NCBI RefSeq assembly: GCF_000003605.2 | Contig: NW_003106594.1 | Location: 30,050-43,896 of the forward strand | Reading direction: 5' to 3' | DNA from: Saccoglossus kowalevskii | Taxonomy: Eukaryota; Hemichordata; Enteropneusta; Harrimaniidae | Length of the DNA stretch: 13,847 nucleotides | In this document: positions 1-10,017 of the stretch, piece after piece | How positions within the stretch are numbered: the stretch's first letter is position 1 | Layout: every line of letters starts with the position of its first letter | Translations under genes and position numbers: made by a program | The notes under the pieces: generated by a model | The model's database searches: none | What the model was told of the DNA's origin: nothing | What the model saw: the letters and a program-made list of their open reading frames with translations, nothing else

Positions 1-360
1 AGTTGAGCACTACCTCGTCTTTATGTCAACTTTAAGTTATTCATTGCCTACATCAGTGACTTCAAAATATATGTTTCAATCCCAAGAATTTAACTCGCTG
101 TTAATTGCATGGGAGTGCCAGTCTTTCATGAATTACTGGGATTACTGGGAACATGAAGCTGTAACTAAATCCTGGTATAAGCACCGGTTAGGCAGGCTTG
201 AACTATGCATGTGAAGCCACCTGAGAGGTATATTCAATCCAATAGATTTCTCATTGTTTGGTAACTATTTGCTGCAAATGCAGCAAAAATCAATATAAAA
301 ATATTACCCACACAGCATTCTACAGGTTACTTGTTTCAAAGTTGAGTTTGTGTTGTTTTC
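1..360. other. AT-rich non-coding stretch
   Basis: No coding frame with recognisable features. The only structure noted is a 9-base tandem duplication, ATTACTGGG, at 132-140 and 141-149. Short frames present in this stretch show no domain or compositional sign of being genes. Confidence 0.5.
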
Positions 361-530
361 TCGAATTTTCACCGGCTCGACCGGCGTTCCACAGCAGCGC
401 GCACAGAGCCCATACAGATGCATGTACCGTGGTGCGTGTCTTAGCAACGTGGAACGTCTGGTGACGTAGCTCCGCCCCCGAGGATAGGGTTGAAGGCAAT
501 GTCTTTTGAATCGACAACGATGTTTTGAGT
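361..530. promoter_or_regulatory. Small CpG-containing promoter-like patch
   Basis: This patch is richer in GC and CpG than its surroundings. It groups an RFX-type half site (TTAGCAACG, 441-449), a CRE-like TGACGTAG (462-469) and an Sp1-type GC box (CCGCCCCC, 472-479) within 40 bases. Such clusters occur in animal promoters, but no gene is visible beside it on either strand, and each motif is short enough to arise by chance. Confidence 0.2.
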
Positions 531-1642
531 CGTTCGTACTGTAGAATACAGTAAAACCTCACAAAAACAAAATCTTCATTGATAATCGGATATAGATAGA
601 AAAGATGTCAACACTTCGAGCGGCCTCCGCGTCCCCCATTGTCGTCATCTAAGTGCTTCGTAACTAGAAGCGTTCAATTGGTTGAAGTAATTACGTACCC
701 GGAAGCTATGATATACAGAGGATGTGATCGGATACTTAACTACTGAAATGTATTACATCCGGGTCAGAGGCAATTTTCCAATTTCAAGGCATTTACAACC
801 AGATGCAAACTCCATAGAAGTGGTGCCATTCTTACCAGTATAATTGCGCATTGGTATTTGTTCTGTTTGTTTATTCGCCTCTTTAATTGTGATAACGACT
901 ACCAGCTAAACGACTGACCATATTATGTTTGCAGTATTCGTATATATTTGCTTTGCGGCGTATTTGCCAAAACTGTGGTGTTGATTATAGCGACAAAAGT
1001 ATGTAGAATTCAGTATTCCCGGTTATGAAGAGGGTTCTGACGAAACTATGGAGAACGACCTATCGTGCAATGCGGGAAACGGGTTTAGAAATAGGGGAAA
1101 AAATGATCATTTTGTGTTGTTCAGATTTGTTCTGGATCTACGCCTTCTTGTGTGAACAGACGTCTAGCTGACTTATCGTCATATTTGTGCGATTTTTTTA
1201 TGTTTGTTCACATTGCTGTGATCGATTTGCACCCAGTTTGAAAATAAAACTAAAATAAAATGATAACAATATTTAAAATGGCGCTTTATGATAAATTTAG
1301 TTAAGTTAAGTTAAGATAAAGTTAGAATTGTTATTTGAACAGGTAGTGCTAATTTGAGAGGTGTTGTCCTCAATCCGTTTCCCTATGTGAGATCCAGTCG
1401 ATGTGTACGTCCGGAGAGTTGTTGGCGTGTGTATAAGAATTGTAGGTATGAAAAACTGGCACTATCTGATTATAATGTGCTTTAGGATACATGAAATTGT
1501 TTCGCCATACTAAAATATGATGGAAACATCATTTTTTTTTATTTTCGATTGGAATTTATTTCGCTGAAGGAATAATTCAGTGAATATAACATCCAATGAA
1601 TATACTTTTTTCTTATATTTTACATTCAACTCGTCAAAAATA
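531..1642. other. Non-coding stretch with short simple repeats
   Basis: No supportable gene. It contains three copies of GTTAA (1300-1314) and a run of nine T (1532-1540). The rest is AT-rich sequence with stops in all frames. Confidence 0.5.
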
Positions 1643-1873
1643 ATGCATTTTACAGTCCCCCCCTCCGAAATAGACGCGGCTGAATCAAATAAGAAAAGAC
1701 GAGAAAGAGAAATAAGCCGTCATGCAGCTTATACCTTATCACGTGAATAACGTTCTGCGCATGCTCTTATAGTTGATTCGATAAGTCACAGTGACCTTGA
1801 TAGTACTATATCAGGCTGTTTCACAAAACGAAAAACCCACCAGGGAACTGCGTTGCCTGGGGCGAGATTGTGA
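1643..1873 (+). pseudogene. Short coding-like stretch interrupted by one stop, unrecognised
   Basis: An ATG at 1643 opens a 35-codon frame ending at TAA 1748-1750. The same frame then stays open for another 40 codons to TGA 1871-1873. The first half is highly charged (NKKRREREISRHAAYTLSRE) and the second half contains ALIVDSISHSDLDSTISG. Read together with the TAA as a single mutation it would be a 76-codon segment. A CAG just before 1656 could also be a splice acceptor. I do not recognise a family, and a run this long is not rare by chance, so this is a weak call. Confidence 0.15.
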
Positions 1874-3545
1874 GGGTAACGGTGATTATTATTATTATTC
1901 CGTAAAGTTACCATACTAGCTAGTGGTACCGTGGATTTGTAAATACGTCAACACTATTCTGGCTTATCGTGTCGCGTGACAAAGTTGTATGGGGCTCCTC
2001 CTTGACAAAGGTACTTCAAAGGAAGACTGATCGCAAGGGCGGTATGGTGGTATGAGACAAACTGAGTAGTATCTTTAAACTGACTAGAAGGGCAGTTCAA
2101 CTAATAAAATATAGTTTTAGCTAATAGAGAGTGGTATGAAGGGTACTTGTCGAACAATATCATTACCTTTTATTTCTATTGTTAAAATGACATAATTAAT
2201 GAAATGGAATGGAATGGTACGCATACTTTCTTTTACACTATAAATTGAAATAAAAAAATTCAACATGTTTTGCATATATTATACTGCGTATAAATCTACA
2301 TCATCACGACATTTACGATAGACTGGTATGATTGGTATGAGGTCGATGAAATGTCGAGATTACCTTGGCATGTGATGAAAAATGAAATTATTTTCGCATA
2401 CTCCAGTAGATGCATAATATATCCACAAATTGCAGCCAACGCACGGAAAATATTCTTCATAGACCCCCCCCCCACAATTTAGTCCAAATTTAGAATTATG
2501 TTATTATTGTGGAAAAAATAATTGTCTACCTCTCACAGAGGGCACCCTTTACCGGTGTGTATGACAGACAGTATTTATGTCAGTCAGCCATATGTGCATG
2601 TGTATTTGGACTTAGTTATGTAGAGCGCCTCAAGCGTCGGTCCAGGCAACCGTTTACTAATCTTATTTGCGTGCCAGGTAATGGAATATTCCACGAAGTA
2701 AAGAGAATCACTATCGCAACGACTCTTCGTATTTGATGTATTTGAATAATAGTAGTTTTATTGATATCGCATCCATGTGTTAGGATATTGATGTTAGTAA
2801 AATAAAGTTGCAACACACAAAAGGTATGAATCGTAAAGGAAAAGTAGGCATTAAATACATTTAATAAAGTAATGTAATATTAAATTCCCCTGAATACGAG
2901 GTAGCTAGTGCTATTTAAAACAATATATTACCTATGATAGTAAATAAATTATGAATGTATTTCCCTAACCCAATCCAATAATTTCATTATTTTTGCGTTT
3001 TAATTAATAAGTTTATTAAATATTTGTTGCCGGTTCGTTTGGTTGAAATTAAAACAGTGAATATTAAAAACTCACATATGTGTTGTCATGGCCGACATAT
3101 CTTTACCTATTCCAATCATGACACCTCGTTCAAAATTGTTCACTAATAATTTTACATAAAACAAAAACTAATTATTTCTGTAATAAGAGATGACGCATTG
3201 TTGCAGCGGTTCGTTGATTTACGTTTGGAACGATACAAAACCAACTTGAAGTCCAACGTATTTATACACCCATAATTGACTTTATTTTGAGGGAATCGGG
3301 AATAAACCCGCTGCTGTCGGTCATTAAACACGTAATAAACAATTATCCGTATTCTTTTTACTGGTGGACAGTTAACAATTTCCGTTTTCATTGAGGTGAA
3401 AACATCGGCGATTGATGGATATCAACAGTGTATGTATGGTTTTAAATCACCTAGCCAATGTCGATCGAGACGTTGATTATATAGAACGATAACGAGAACA
3501 AATATAATAAACACGATATAATAAATAGCTAACAACAAAAACTTA
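1874..3545. other. Non-coding stretch with microsatellite fragments
   Basis: It holds five ATT units (1885-1899), three AATGG units (2203-2217) and a run of ten C (2464-2473). Nothing in this stretch reads as a gene. The small frames at about 2509-2736 and 3152-3391 show no recognisable domain. Confidence 0.5.
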
Positions 3546-3577
3546 TTCCAGTAACTTCGTTTTTCCAGTAACTTCGT
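3546..3577. repeat. 15-base direct repeat, two copies
   Basis: TTCCAGTAACTTCGT occurs at 3546-3560 and again at 3563-3577, separated by two T. An exact adjacent 15-base copy is a genuine local tandem duplication. No gene overlaps it. Confidence 0.7.
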
Positions 3578-4675
3578 GTGAGTCGTAAAAATGACAACAA
3601 ACCAGAAAAAAAATGAACGAACTGTTTAAGGGTATACTACTATACATATTTTATCGTTAACTTAAAGACGCCTAAAGTTCGAAATGAGTCCCACGCAACG
3701 GTTACAACGCGTGCAAAATACACGGTGTGTTTACATGAAATTGGAACCACGTTTTGTCGCTGCTTTCCCCGCACTCTCCTCCCATACCCCCATTGTCTGG
3801 AGCTTCAGAGTCGAGGTTTATGGTAAACTAAATAATAATTTAAACGCAAGTTTTACGGGATATGTTCCAACCCCGTACGTGTGTATCGGTAAAGCGGGCA
3901 TTTTATGGATTGCACAGCACTACTTAAATGTTGTTCATTGTTGGATGATTTGTGTGCGGCATTGTTCGTCATCAGAAGGCATGAGGTCTAAGCTTTAGAT
4001 CGCACGACCCCTGGATAAAATGTCCTTCAACCCCTCAAACATTCATCCAGTTGAACTCCTGAAGCGTCGACACAAATACAATATTCACTTAGCAGAGCAA
4101 TGAATTCAGTCACACGACCTGCAAAATAAAAAAGAAATAAACATTCCTCTCGCGTAACGCTCAGACAACACGCGCATTAACAAATTTCAATTTACAAATA
4201 AGTTATTTCATCCTAAACATTGGCGAGAATCACGCGATAACAAAGAGTCAGTCATGCGATGCTTATTAGGATGAGTGCAATAACACTCCACGTCATGTCA
4301 CAATCTTTTAAGTGAAGTCGAGAAAATTAAATAGCCCTTTCCTGTGAACGTAACACGCTGTCGACGTTGTCGTGACGGACGCGATAGTGCATGATATACG
4401 GCCTTTGCAGAAATTGCTGAACGTGAACGTCGTCATGACTCCGGCGAATGGAGGTGCAGTGGTTCTATACAGAGGCGTTGAAATATGTGCAGTATAAGCG
4501 CCTGCTATAGTGTGCAATGCAACACACGGACACTTCATTTAGTTCATGGTCGTTTGCTAGCAGTACATACTGTAAATAAAAGTAACCCGACATACATCAT
4601 TTGATTATTGTGCCTGATTTGACAAGGTTGAACTTGGCGTTGAAATATGGTAATATTAACCGTCATTGGTACGAA
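3578..4675. other. Non-coding stretch
   Basis: A plus-strand frame of 104 codons (3684-3998) starts with ATG but has no recognised domain, signal peptide or composition that would mark it as a gene. A 76-codon minus-strand frame at 4308-4538 is likewise unremarkable. Nothing else stands out. Confidence 0.45.
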
Positions 4676-4804
4676 CATACCCGGGCCCTTATTTCAAGTT
4701 GAACGGAACCCGCAACACGCACGTTCAAATGACGTTATTGCGCACTGCGCATTTGATTGGCTGGTTGGATTCAACTACCATTGAAATTTATAAACATTTA
4801 TAAA
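4676..4804 (+). promoter_or_regulatory. Promoter-like cluster: CRE-like, CCAAT (reverse) and TATA-like motifs
   Basis: In order: TGACGTTA (4730-4737), a GCGCACTGCGCA palindrome-like element resembling an NRF-1 site with one extra base (just after 4738), a reverse CCAAT box GATTGGCTGG (4755-4764) and two TTTATAAA boxes (4787-4794 and 4797-4804). The order would suit a plus-strand promoter, but no convincing exon follows within the next kilobase, and the CCAAT-to-TATA distance is shorter than usual. Confidence 0.2.
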
Positions 4805-5503
4805 AATGAAGGAAACAGGTTTGACATGTTTGGAGTTTTTACACAAAAATACGCAACATATATGACGAATGTCCCTCAATGCAACAGAATGAAATAAAAC
4901 CAGGAATAAATGACAAGGACGGGGGGGGGGGAGCAATACATATAACTTGCCTAATGGTGCCCCTGAAATGAGTCTCGTTTTTTGGAGTTTGTGTTTAAGT
5001 ATCGGTTTTATTTCTGGTCAAGGTAGGTATAATAAATATGCGCTTATGTAAGTGACAGAGGTGTTTCTATGGTCAAAATACATATTTTAATAAATCAATA
5101 TACAAGGCAACTGTTGGCTTACAAATACGTTAACTGTTTTATTTAGAATAAACAGTGATGACAGAAATGGTACTTTGGTATAAACTGGGTATAGATTTTG
5201 CCACTATGCAGGTATAAAAATGGTCACACTTTTGAGCACTCAGGGACACCTCCCTGCCAAGCTATGTGTCAACTGCCCCCGGGCCGATCAACTAAATCGT
5301 AGAAGGACGATCGGATCAAATTACACCCAGACTACGTGTCTTCGATCATCAGCATAACTTAAAGAGCCGTAGTTGTTGTGCAATGCGTGTTCTAATGCCA
5401 TATGAATGTTGTGTGCGTATCGCTATAGAACACATATCTAACGCGGCGCGACGACAACCGCCTTCAAAGTAGGAGGTTCATTTATCATTCGGCGAGACCT
5501 GCG
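4805..5503. other. Non-coding stretch with a G tract and a small hairpin
   Basis: It includes a run of eleven G (4921-4931) and a perfect six-base stem, CAGGGA/TCCCTG, with a four-base loop at 5241-5256. The hairpin has no following T tract and is not a transcription terminator. No gene is seen. Confidence 0.5.
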
Positions 5504-5581
5504 ATGGACAAAGACTGGAACATGGAAGTCAGTGCACAGGAACAGATGAAGCGTACTGAAATCGAGGAGTTGTATTTGTAG
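5504..5581 (+). CDS. Possible 25-codon small ORF, unrecognised
   Basis: ATG at 5504 sits in a strong start context (GCGATGG, with G at -3 and +4) and leads to TAG at 5579-5581. The peptide is hydrophilic and acidic/amide-rich (MDKDWNMEVSAQEQMK, then RTEIEELYL), which is unusual for a chance frame in AT-rich DNA. The frame is open for 25 codons upstream of the ATG as well, back to a TAG near 5425. It could be a small peptide gene, the end of a coding exon, or chance. A 73-codon minus-strand frame (5438-5659) covers the same bases; at most one of the two is real. Confidence 0.12.
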   Translation: MDKDWNMEVSAQEQMKRTEIEELYL

Positions 5582-7239
5582 AGACATCCACATGAGTGAT
5601 GTAACCTGACCTCTGACCCCCTCGAGACACCCATCACGTCCTACCGCGCATCTACTCATTCAATCACTCACCTCCTTTCATTTAAAATTGCCAACAGAGC
5701 GTTAACGGCAGTGTTTATGAATAACCAGGTTGACGGCACTGTGGGGTCACGATAATTGTCCTCAAATAAACAAACGCGTTTTTGTTCACTTTCATCATTG
5801 GTATTCAAGGCACGAAACTATATTTCGTAATCAATCAAAGTCAATCCACTTTTACATAAATCATATAACGTACTGTCATCGGCTTCTCTGAAGGTTGTCG
5901 TTCGAAATTCCTACTCGGGGTGCGACGTTTACACCGGCTCCCTGAAAACCAACTGATACGGCGCCGCTATTGTTTATAAGTAGGTATGGACCCCCACCCG
6001 TAAAACACCAACAACACATGGTATCATTAGATCTCTTGAAAAACTTCAAAGACTATTTTGATTTTATTTCGAAGCAGTAGGGCAAAAATACCCTTACTGG
6101 TCATGGGAAATCGCTATAATCTCTCGAGAAATCCGCTGCCGTTGTCGCCATCGATAACTAGAAATACGTTCCGGCTACCCGCACACAGCGTCGATAAACT
6201 GTTAAAATATGTTAACAATGTTACGCGTAGAATAAACGATTCAACATATACTACGTTAATTACGTGACATGTATATGTCCAAGTAAATAAAAATCGTCCG
6301 CAAAAAGACGCCGATAAAATCTTAACTACGTGTCTTCTTTCACATCCGTACTTGAGATCTACATTTAGAAACGATTAAAACTAGCTTTAATTAACTACTT
6401 CAAGAACATTTCTAGTCATACGTTAATACTGTCTCGTTAGTTGTGTTTTTTTAAATAGGCCAGTCGAAATGTCCGACTACTGATATTTTTATTTGAGGTG
6501 TGAGTACTAACTGTACACAAACATGATCGTCCATTTGTCACACAAACCATACAGTGTTCCAGGCAGGGATTTGGGAACATTTTCTACCTGTAGTGAATGT
6601 CATCATGGGCATTTTGGTGATAAAGGATGGGGTGGGGAGGGGTATTACGGCAAATCCAGATCACTATTTATGTTGTTTGTGTTCTATTCTAATTTTAATC
6701 TAGTAAGTACATTTGCTGCGAAATTAGGTTTAACTTGGAGTGCCCTTTCAATTTAACAAGGTCGGAATCCGATAGAAATCAACCACCAGCACACGTTGTT
6801 AACGAATGCCCCCAAGTCGTACACGAAGTGAACTACTGCATTCGACTGGCCTTGGCCTCACCATGCAATCTGTGACACAGTCACATTGAGTAGCGGTTGA
6901 CCCTTATTTTGTATTCAGCCCCAGATAGTATGTGAACTGGTGAGCAATTAACTGACACAAAAACCACGAAGTACCAACTCATTAACCCACAACTTACCTA
7001 GATGAATTAATAGTTGAAATAATCTAAAAACACTCTAAACATCAATATATTAAGCTACACTGCTACTGAAGAAAATGATTTAAAATGAACCACCACAGCT
7101 CAAAATTCTATAATAACCCCCCCTAGTGCCTATAACCGATTTCTTCCATTGAATTCCGAATGTGTTTTTACTCGAACAAAGTTCTTCACAGAGCTAACGT
7201 GGCAATGTCTTGAAAGGACGGTAAACGTACAAAAAATTG
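5582..7239. other. Non-coding stretch
   Basis: No supportable gene, RNA or mobile element. Frames of 69 codons (6058-6267) and 77 codons (6523-6756) have no recognisable features. A run of seven C is at 7117-7123. Confidence 0.45.
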
Positions 7240-7440
7240 AAATAAGTATATTTATTTGACAATTGTAATACATTACCACGTGTTAGTGAAACTACTCTGA
7301 ATAAAATAATAATGAAAAATAACAATAGTAATGTATTTTATAGTTAATTATATATCGTAAAAAAATAATGTATATATTATGTTATTATACATGTTAGAGC
7401 ATTTTACTATTATTATATTAAAATCTGAAAATTGCACATG
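7240..7440. other. Strongly AT-rich block with a short inverted repeat
   Basis: This block is almost all A and T. It contains a perfect 10-base inverted repeat: AATACATTAC at 7267-7276 and GTAATGTATT at 7328-7337. Terminal repeats or target-site duplications that would mark a transposon were not found, so it is described only by composition. Confidence 0.45.
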
Positions 7441-9545
7441 TTTGCCATGATTGTAGTATTAAGAAGCTCGTCATTATATGGTGACTGTGTTGTGCGTTAT
7501 TGATCTAAAACAGTATTACAGGTATGGACACACTAATTATAACAACCGGGTTTGTATGTATGCACAAAAAGTATACGCACGCACACGTACAAGTCACGCG
7601 AGAGTAGCATACTTTAGTTCAAAGCGAAATCTGCTCTATTTCCACAGACCTCCCTACTTTTTAAAAATACAAAGTTATTAAAATCTTATGCAATATAGAA
7701 TATAATTATACAATATGTATACATAATATTTACAATTGTTCGAAAACAGTTCATATTTACAAGAAAAACTGTTTCGAAATTTGAAAGAACAATGTCAATA
7801 TTTCAATGTAGTATTACATTTTTTCTTTATATGTACTTCGGTCTGAAGATGAAGAACGGGGATGTCTTTATATTCGACACACTATTTTAGATGATATTAT
7901 ATGTGCTCATTTAGCATGAATTATGTTGTATTATCAATTCATTTGGTTAATTCACGGTGTTATTAACGTGTTGAAATAGTTAATAATATAATTATATATC
8001 ATAGCTAAAAGTGTTTTGAGTCCTCCAATATGGGATGGCATTTTACACAAACCGCAAAAGGAACTGAATTTGGAATTAAAATTTCAGTCATGGGTCGTTG
8101 TGCGTCAGTTTGCCGAGGCTTTGAGGCAAGGCTAACGTAATTATCTGTTACTATTAACATTTGTTGTCACAGCTAGTAACTGCTGGATATGATGTGCAAT
8201 ACATTGATAATACGAATAGAGTAGGATAAAGTGTAAATCATACTTGTACTTGTATTTAAAAATACAAAGCGATATGGAAATGTATAACTTTGCTTATTGG
8301 TATACACGCTGGGTTGTTATTTTTTGTTTGTAAAATAAAAACACTGGAATATAAACTTCCCCAATTAGCATGTATTTTGAATACGAATACGTACTGATTA
8401 ATCAAAGCGCATGCGCTGTTTTTTCATTATCTCATTAATTTTAAAATATTCATATTCCAGGGTGTATACCAACATCATTATACAATAAATCACACTAAAT
8501 TTTTCATATATAATCCAGGAACAATGGAGCTGTTGCAAAACCATATCTGAAATAGGGGGTCTATTATATTGCTTAGACGGCAAAACAAAAATATAACCCT
8601 CGCTATAATTCAGAAGTCTTTTTCGAGTGAATAATTTCAGGATTGAAAACATTGCCATATTTGAAAACTTGAATCGCCCCGCAATTTCCAGCTGACATGT
8701 CATACTGATATGATTTATAATATGCTAAATACAGACATTAAAAATCGTTCTCGTCACCGCCCTATCACTGTGAATGTTACGCAATACTTAACTGTACTGT
8801 ACACAAATCTACACCGCCATCAACAAGTATTACCATAAATAAAATAACATCAAATACAAAAGGTACAAATACACACAACTTAGTTACATTCAGCGGTGGA
8901 TACAGAAATAAAAAACTACCGTTGAACACAAGTGAAATTTGATGGAAACACCCTTTATGAAAGACTGCTTCTCACGTTTCAATTGTTTGTTTAGTAAACA
9001 CAATTAAAGAAATAAACCACCCATACAGTAACATTATAATACTGGCGCTGACGGACAACACGTAAATGTATTTGACTCCTAAACGTTTGAGACTCTAATT
9101 TCACGTGATATATACGCCGAGGTACGTCACCAAAGTCGTCATTTCCCTTAACACCAAGACCTGGCGCTTAATGTCACTTTGGAATGTCACGCAATCCAAA
9201 ACAAAGTTGTAGCTACAGTTTACTTTAAACGATCTTACAAGTTACAACATGATATCACGTGACCTATTATACATTTACATACATCAGTTAAACAACACAA
9301 ACGTTATTTTGTAGACGTAAGAAATACCTAATACGATTCATGGATTATTCGCAGATATTTCGGCGTGCCCGAGATTATTGATATATACATGACAGTGAGA
9401 TGGTTAGCATTTTCTGAAATCATACAACACTAACTACGTAATGTGGTATATAACCATAAAAATACATTGTACATTTCAACCTTCACGTTTTTTGTTATTG
9501 TAGTTTGAATTCATACAATATATATTTGATAAATTCGCATCTATA
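7441..9545. other. Non-coding stretch downstream of the Ig gene
   Basis: AT-rich, with no supportable gene. The longest frame is a 101-codon minus-strand ATG frame at 8398-8703, rich in Ile/Tyr/Lys as expected for AT-rich DNA and with no recognisable domain. There is no sign of Ig-like coding sequence or of another exon of the neighbouring gene. Confidence 0.45.
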
Positions 9546-10017
9546 TTTAATATCTCATTCACCAATTACAATTTTATGATTTTGATTCGAAATATTCAAA
9601 TATTTGATCATTAAAATGCATATAATTATGCGGTATTGAGAGAAAAGAACAATGTAATATAAATGAAATAAATCATAGAATTGCCCGTAATAGATTATAT
9701 ACGCTTAATATGTACACGTAATGTTCTATTAAAGATTGACACATCACAACATATGACCGTGACATTCGTGCAACCCACAGCAACCACATTTTCAATAAAA
9801 AAAACATCATTTGGTGCTCCTCGGTCACTCATAATTTATCTCGATCACGCAGGCACGTGTTCAATATTAGCTTTTAGCAAGGAAAACACGTTATCAACTA
9901 CTAGTAACTGGTTTTGGAAACCAAACAGAATCTAAATTGTATAAACAATTCCTTGCCTGTACATGCAAATGTAAGGCATGATAATTACGTAGAGACGGAT
10001 GGGCACAAAACCTCCGT
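9546..10017 (-). other. Presumed 3' UTR of the Ig gene, weak polyadenylation candidates
   Basis: On the minus strand below the TGA there is no canonical AATAAA within about 1 kb. The nearest variants are GATAAA (9835-9840) and ATTAAA (9546-9551, about 470 bases after the stop). ATTAAA is the commonest natural variant, so it is the better guess. No transcript data are available, so the 3' end is a guess only. Confidence 0.25.

Noticed and set aside
444-461. ATWNVW at the end of a 68-codon frame, resembling the start of LINE-type endonucleases (ATWNVR)
   Set aside because: A stop follows directly, and no further endonuclease motif is seen in any frame downstream.
2464-2473. C and G homopolymer tracts (also 4921-4931), considered as telomere-like or quadruplex elements
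   Set aside because: They are single uninterrupted runs with no repeated G-blocks nearby, so ordinary slippage is enough.
3699-3719. RLQRVQN in a 104-codon frame, resembling a motif near the end of LINE reverse transcriptases
   Set aside because: The sequence before and after does not continue the family pattern, and no other reverse transcriptase motif is nearby. A match of this length is easily accidental.
4474-4649. 14-base direct repeat GGCGTTGAAATATG at 4474-4487 and 4636-4649
   Set aside because: One exact 14-mer pair in nearly 14 kb is close to chance expectation, and the flanks do not match.
5241-5256. Perfect six-base hairpin, considered as a terminator
   Set aside because: No T tract follows, the region is eukaryotic in character, and the stem is short.
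8398-8703. 101-codon minus-strand ATG frame
   Set aside because: Composition follows the AT-rich background, no domain or signal is recognisable, and about one frame this long can be expected by chance in a window of this size.
1-10017. Search by eye for tRNA genes, CRISPR arrays, inverted-terminal-repeat transposons and LTRs
   Set aside because: No paired A-box/B-box with cloverleaf, no regularly spaced repeats, and no convincing terminal repeats with target-site duplications were found. Diverged elements could be missed without a repeat library.
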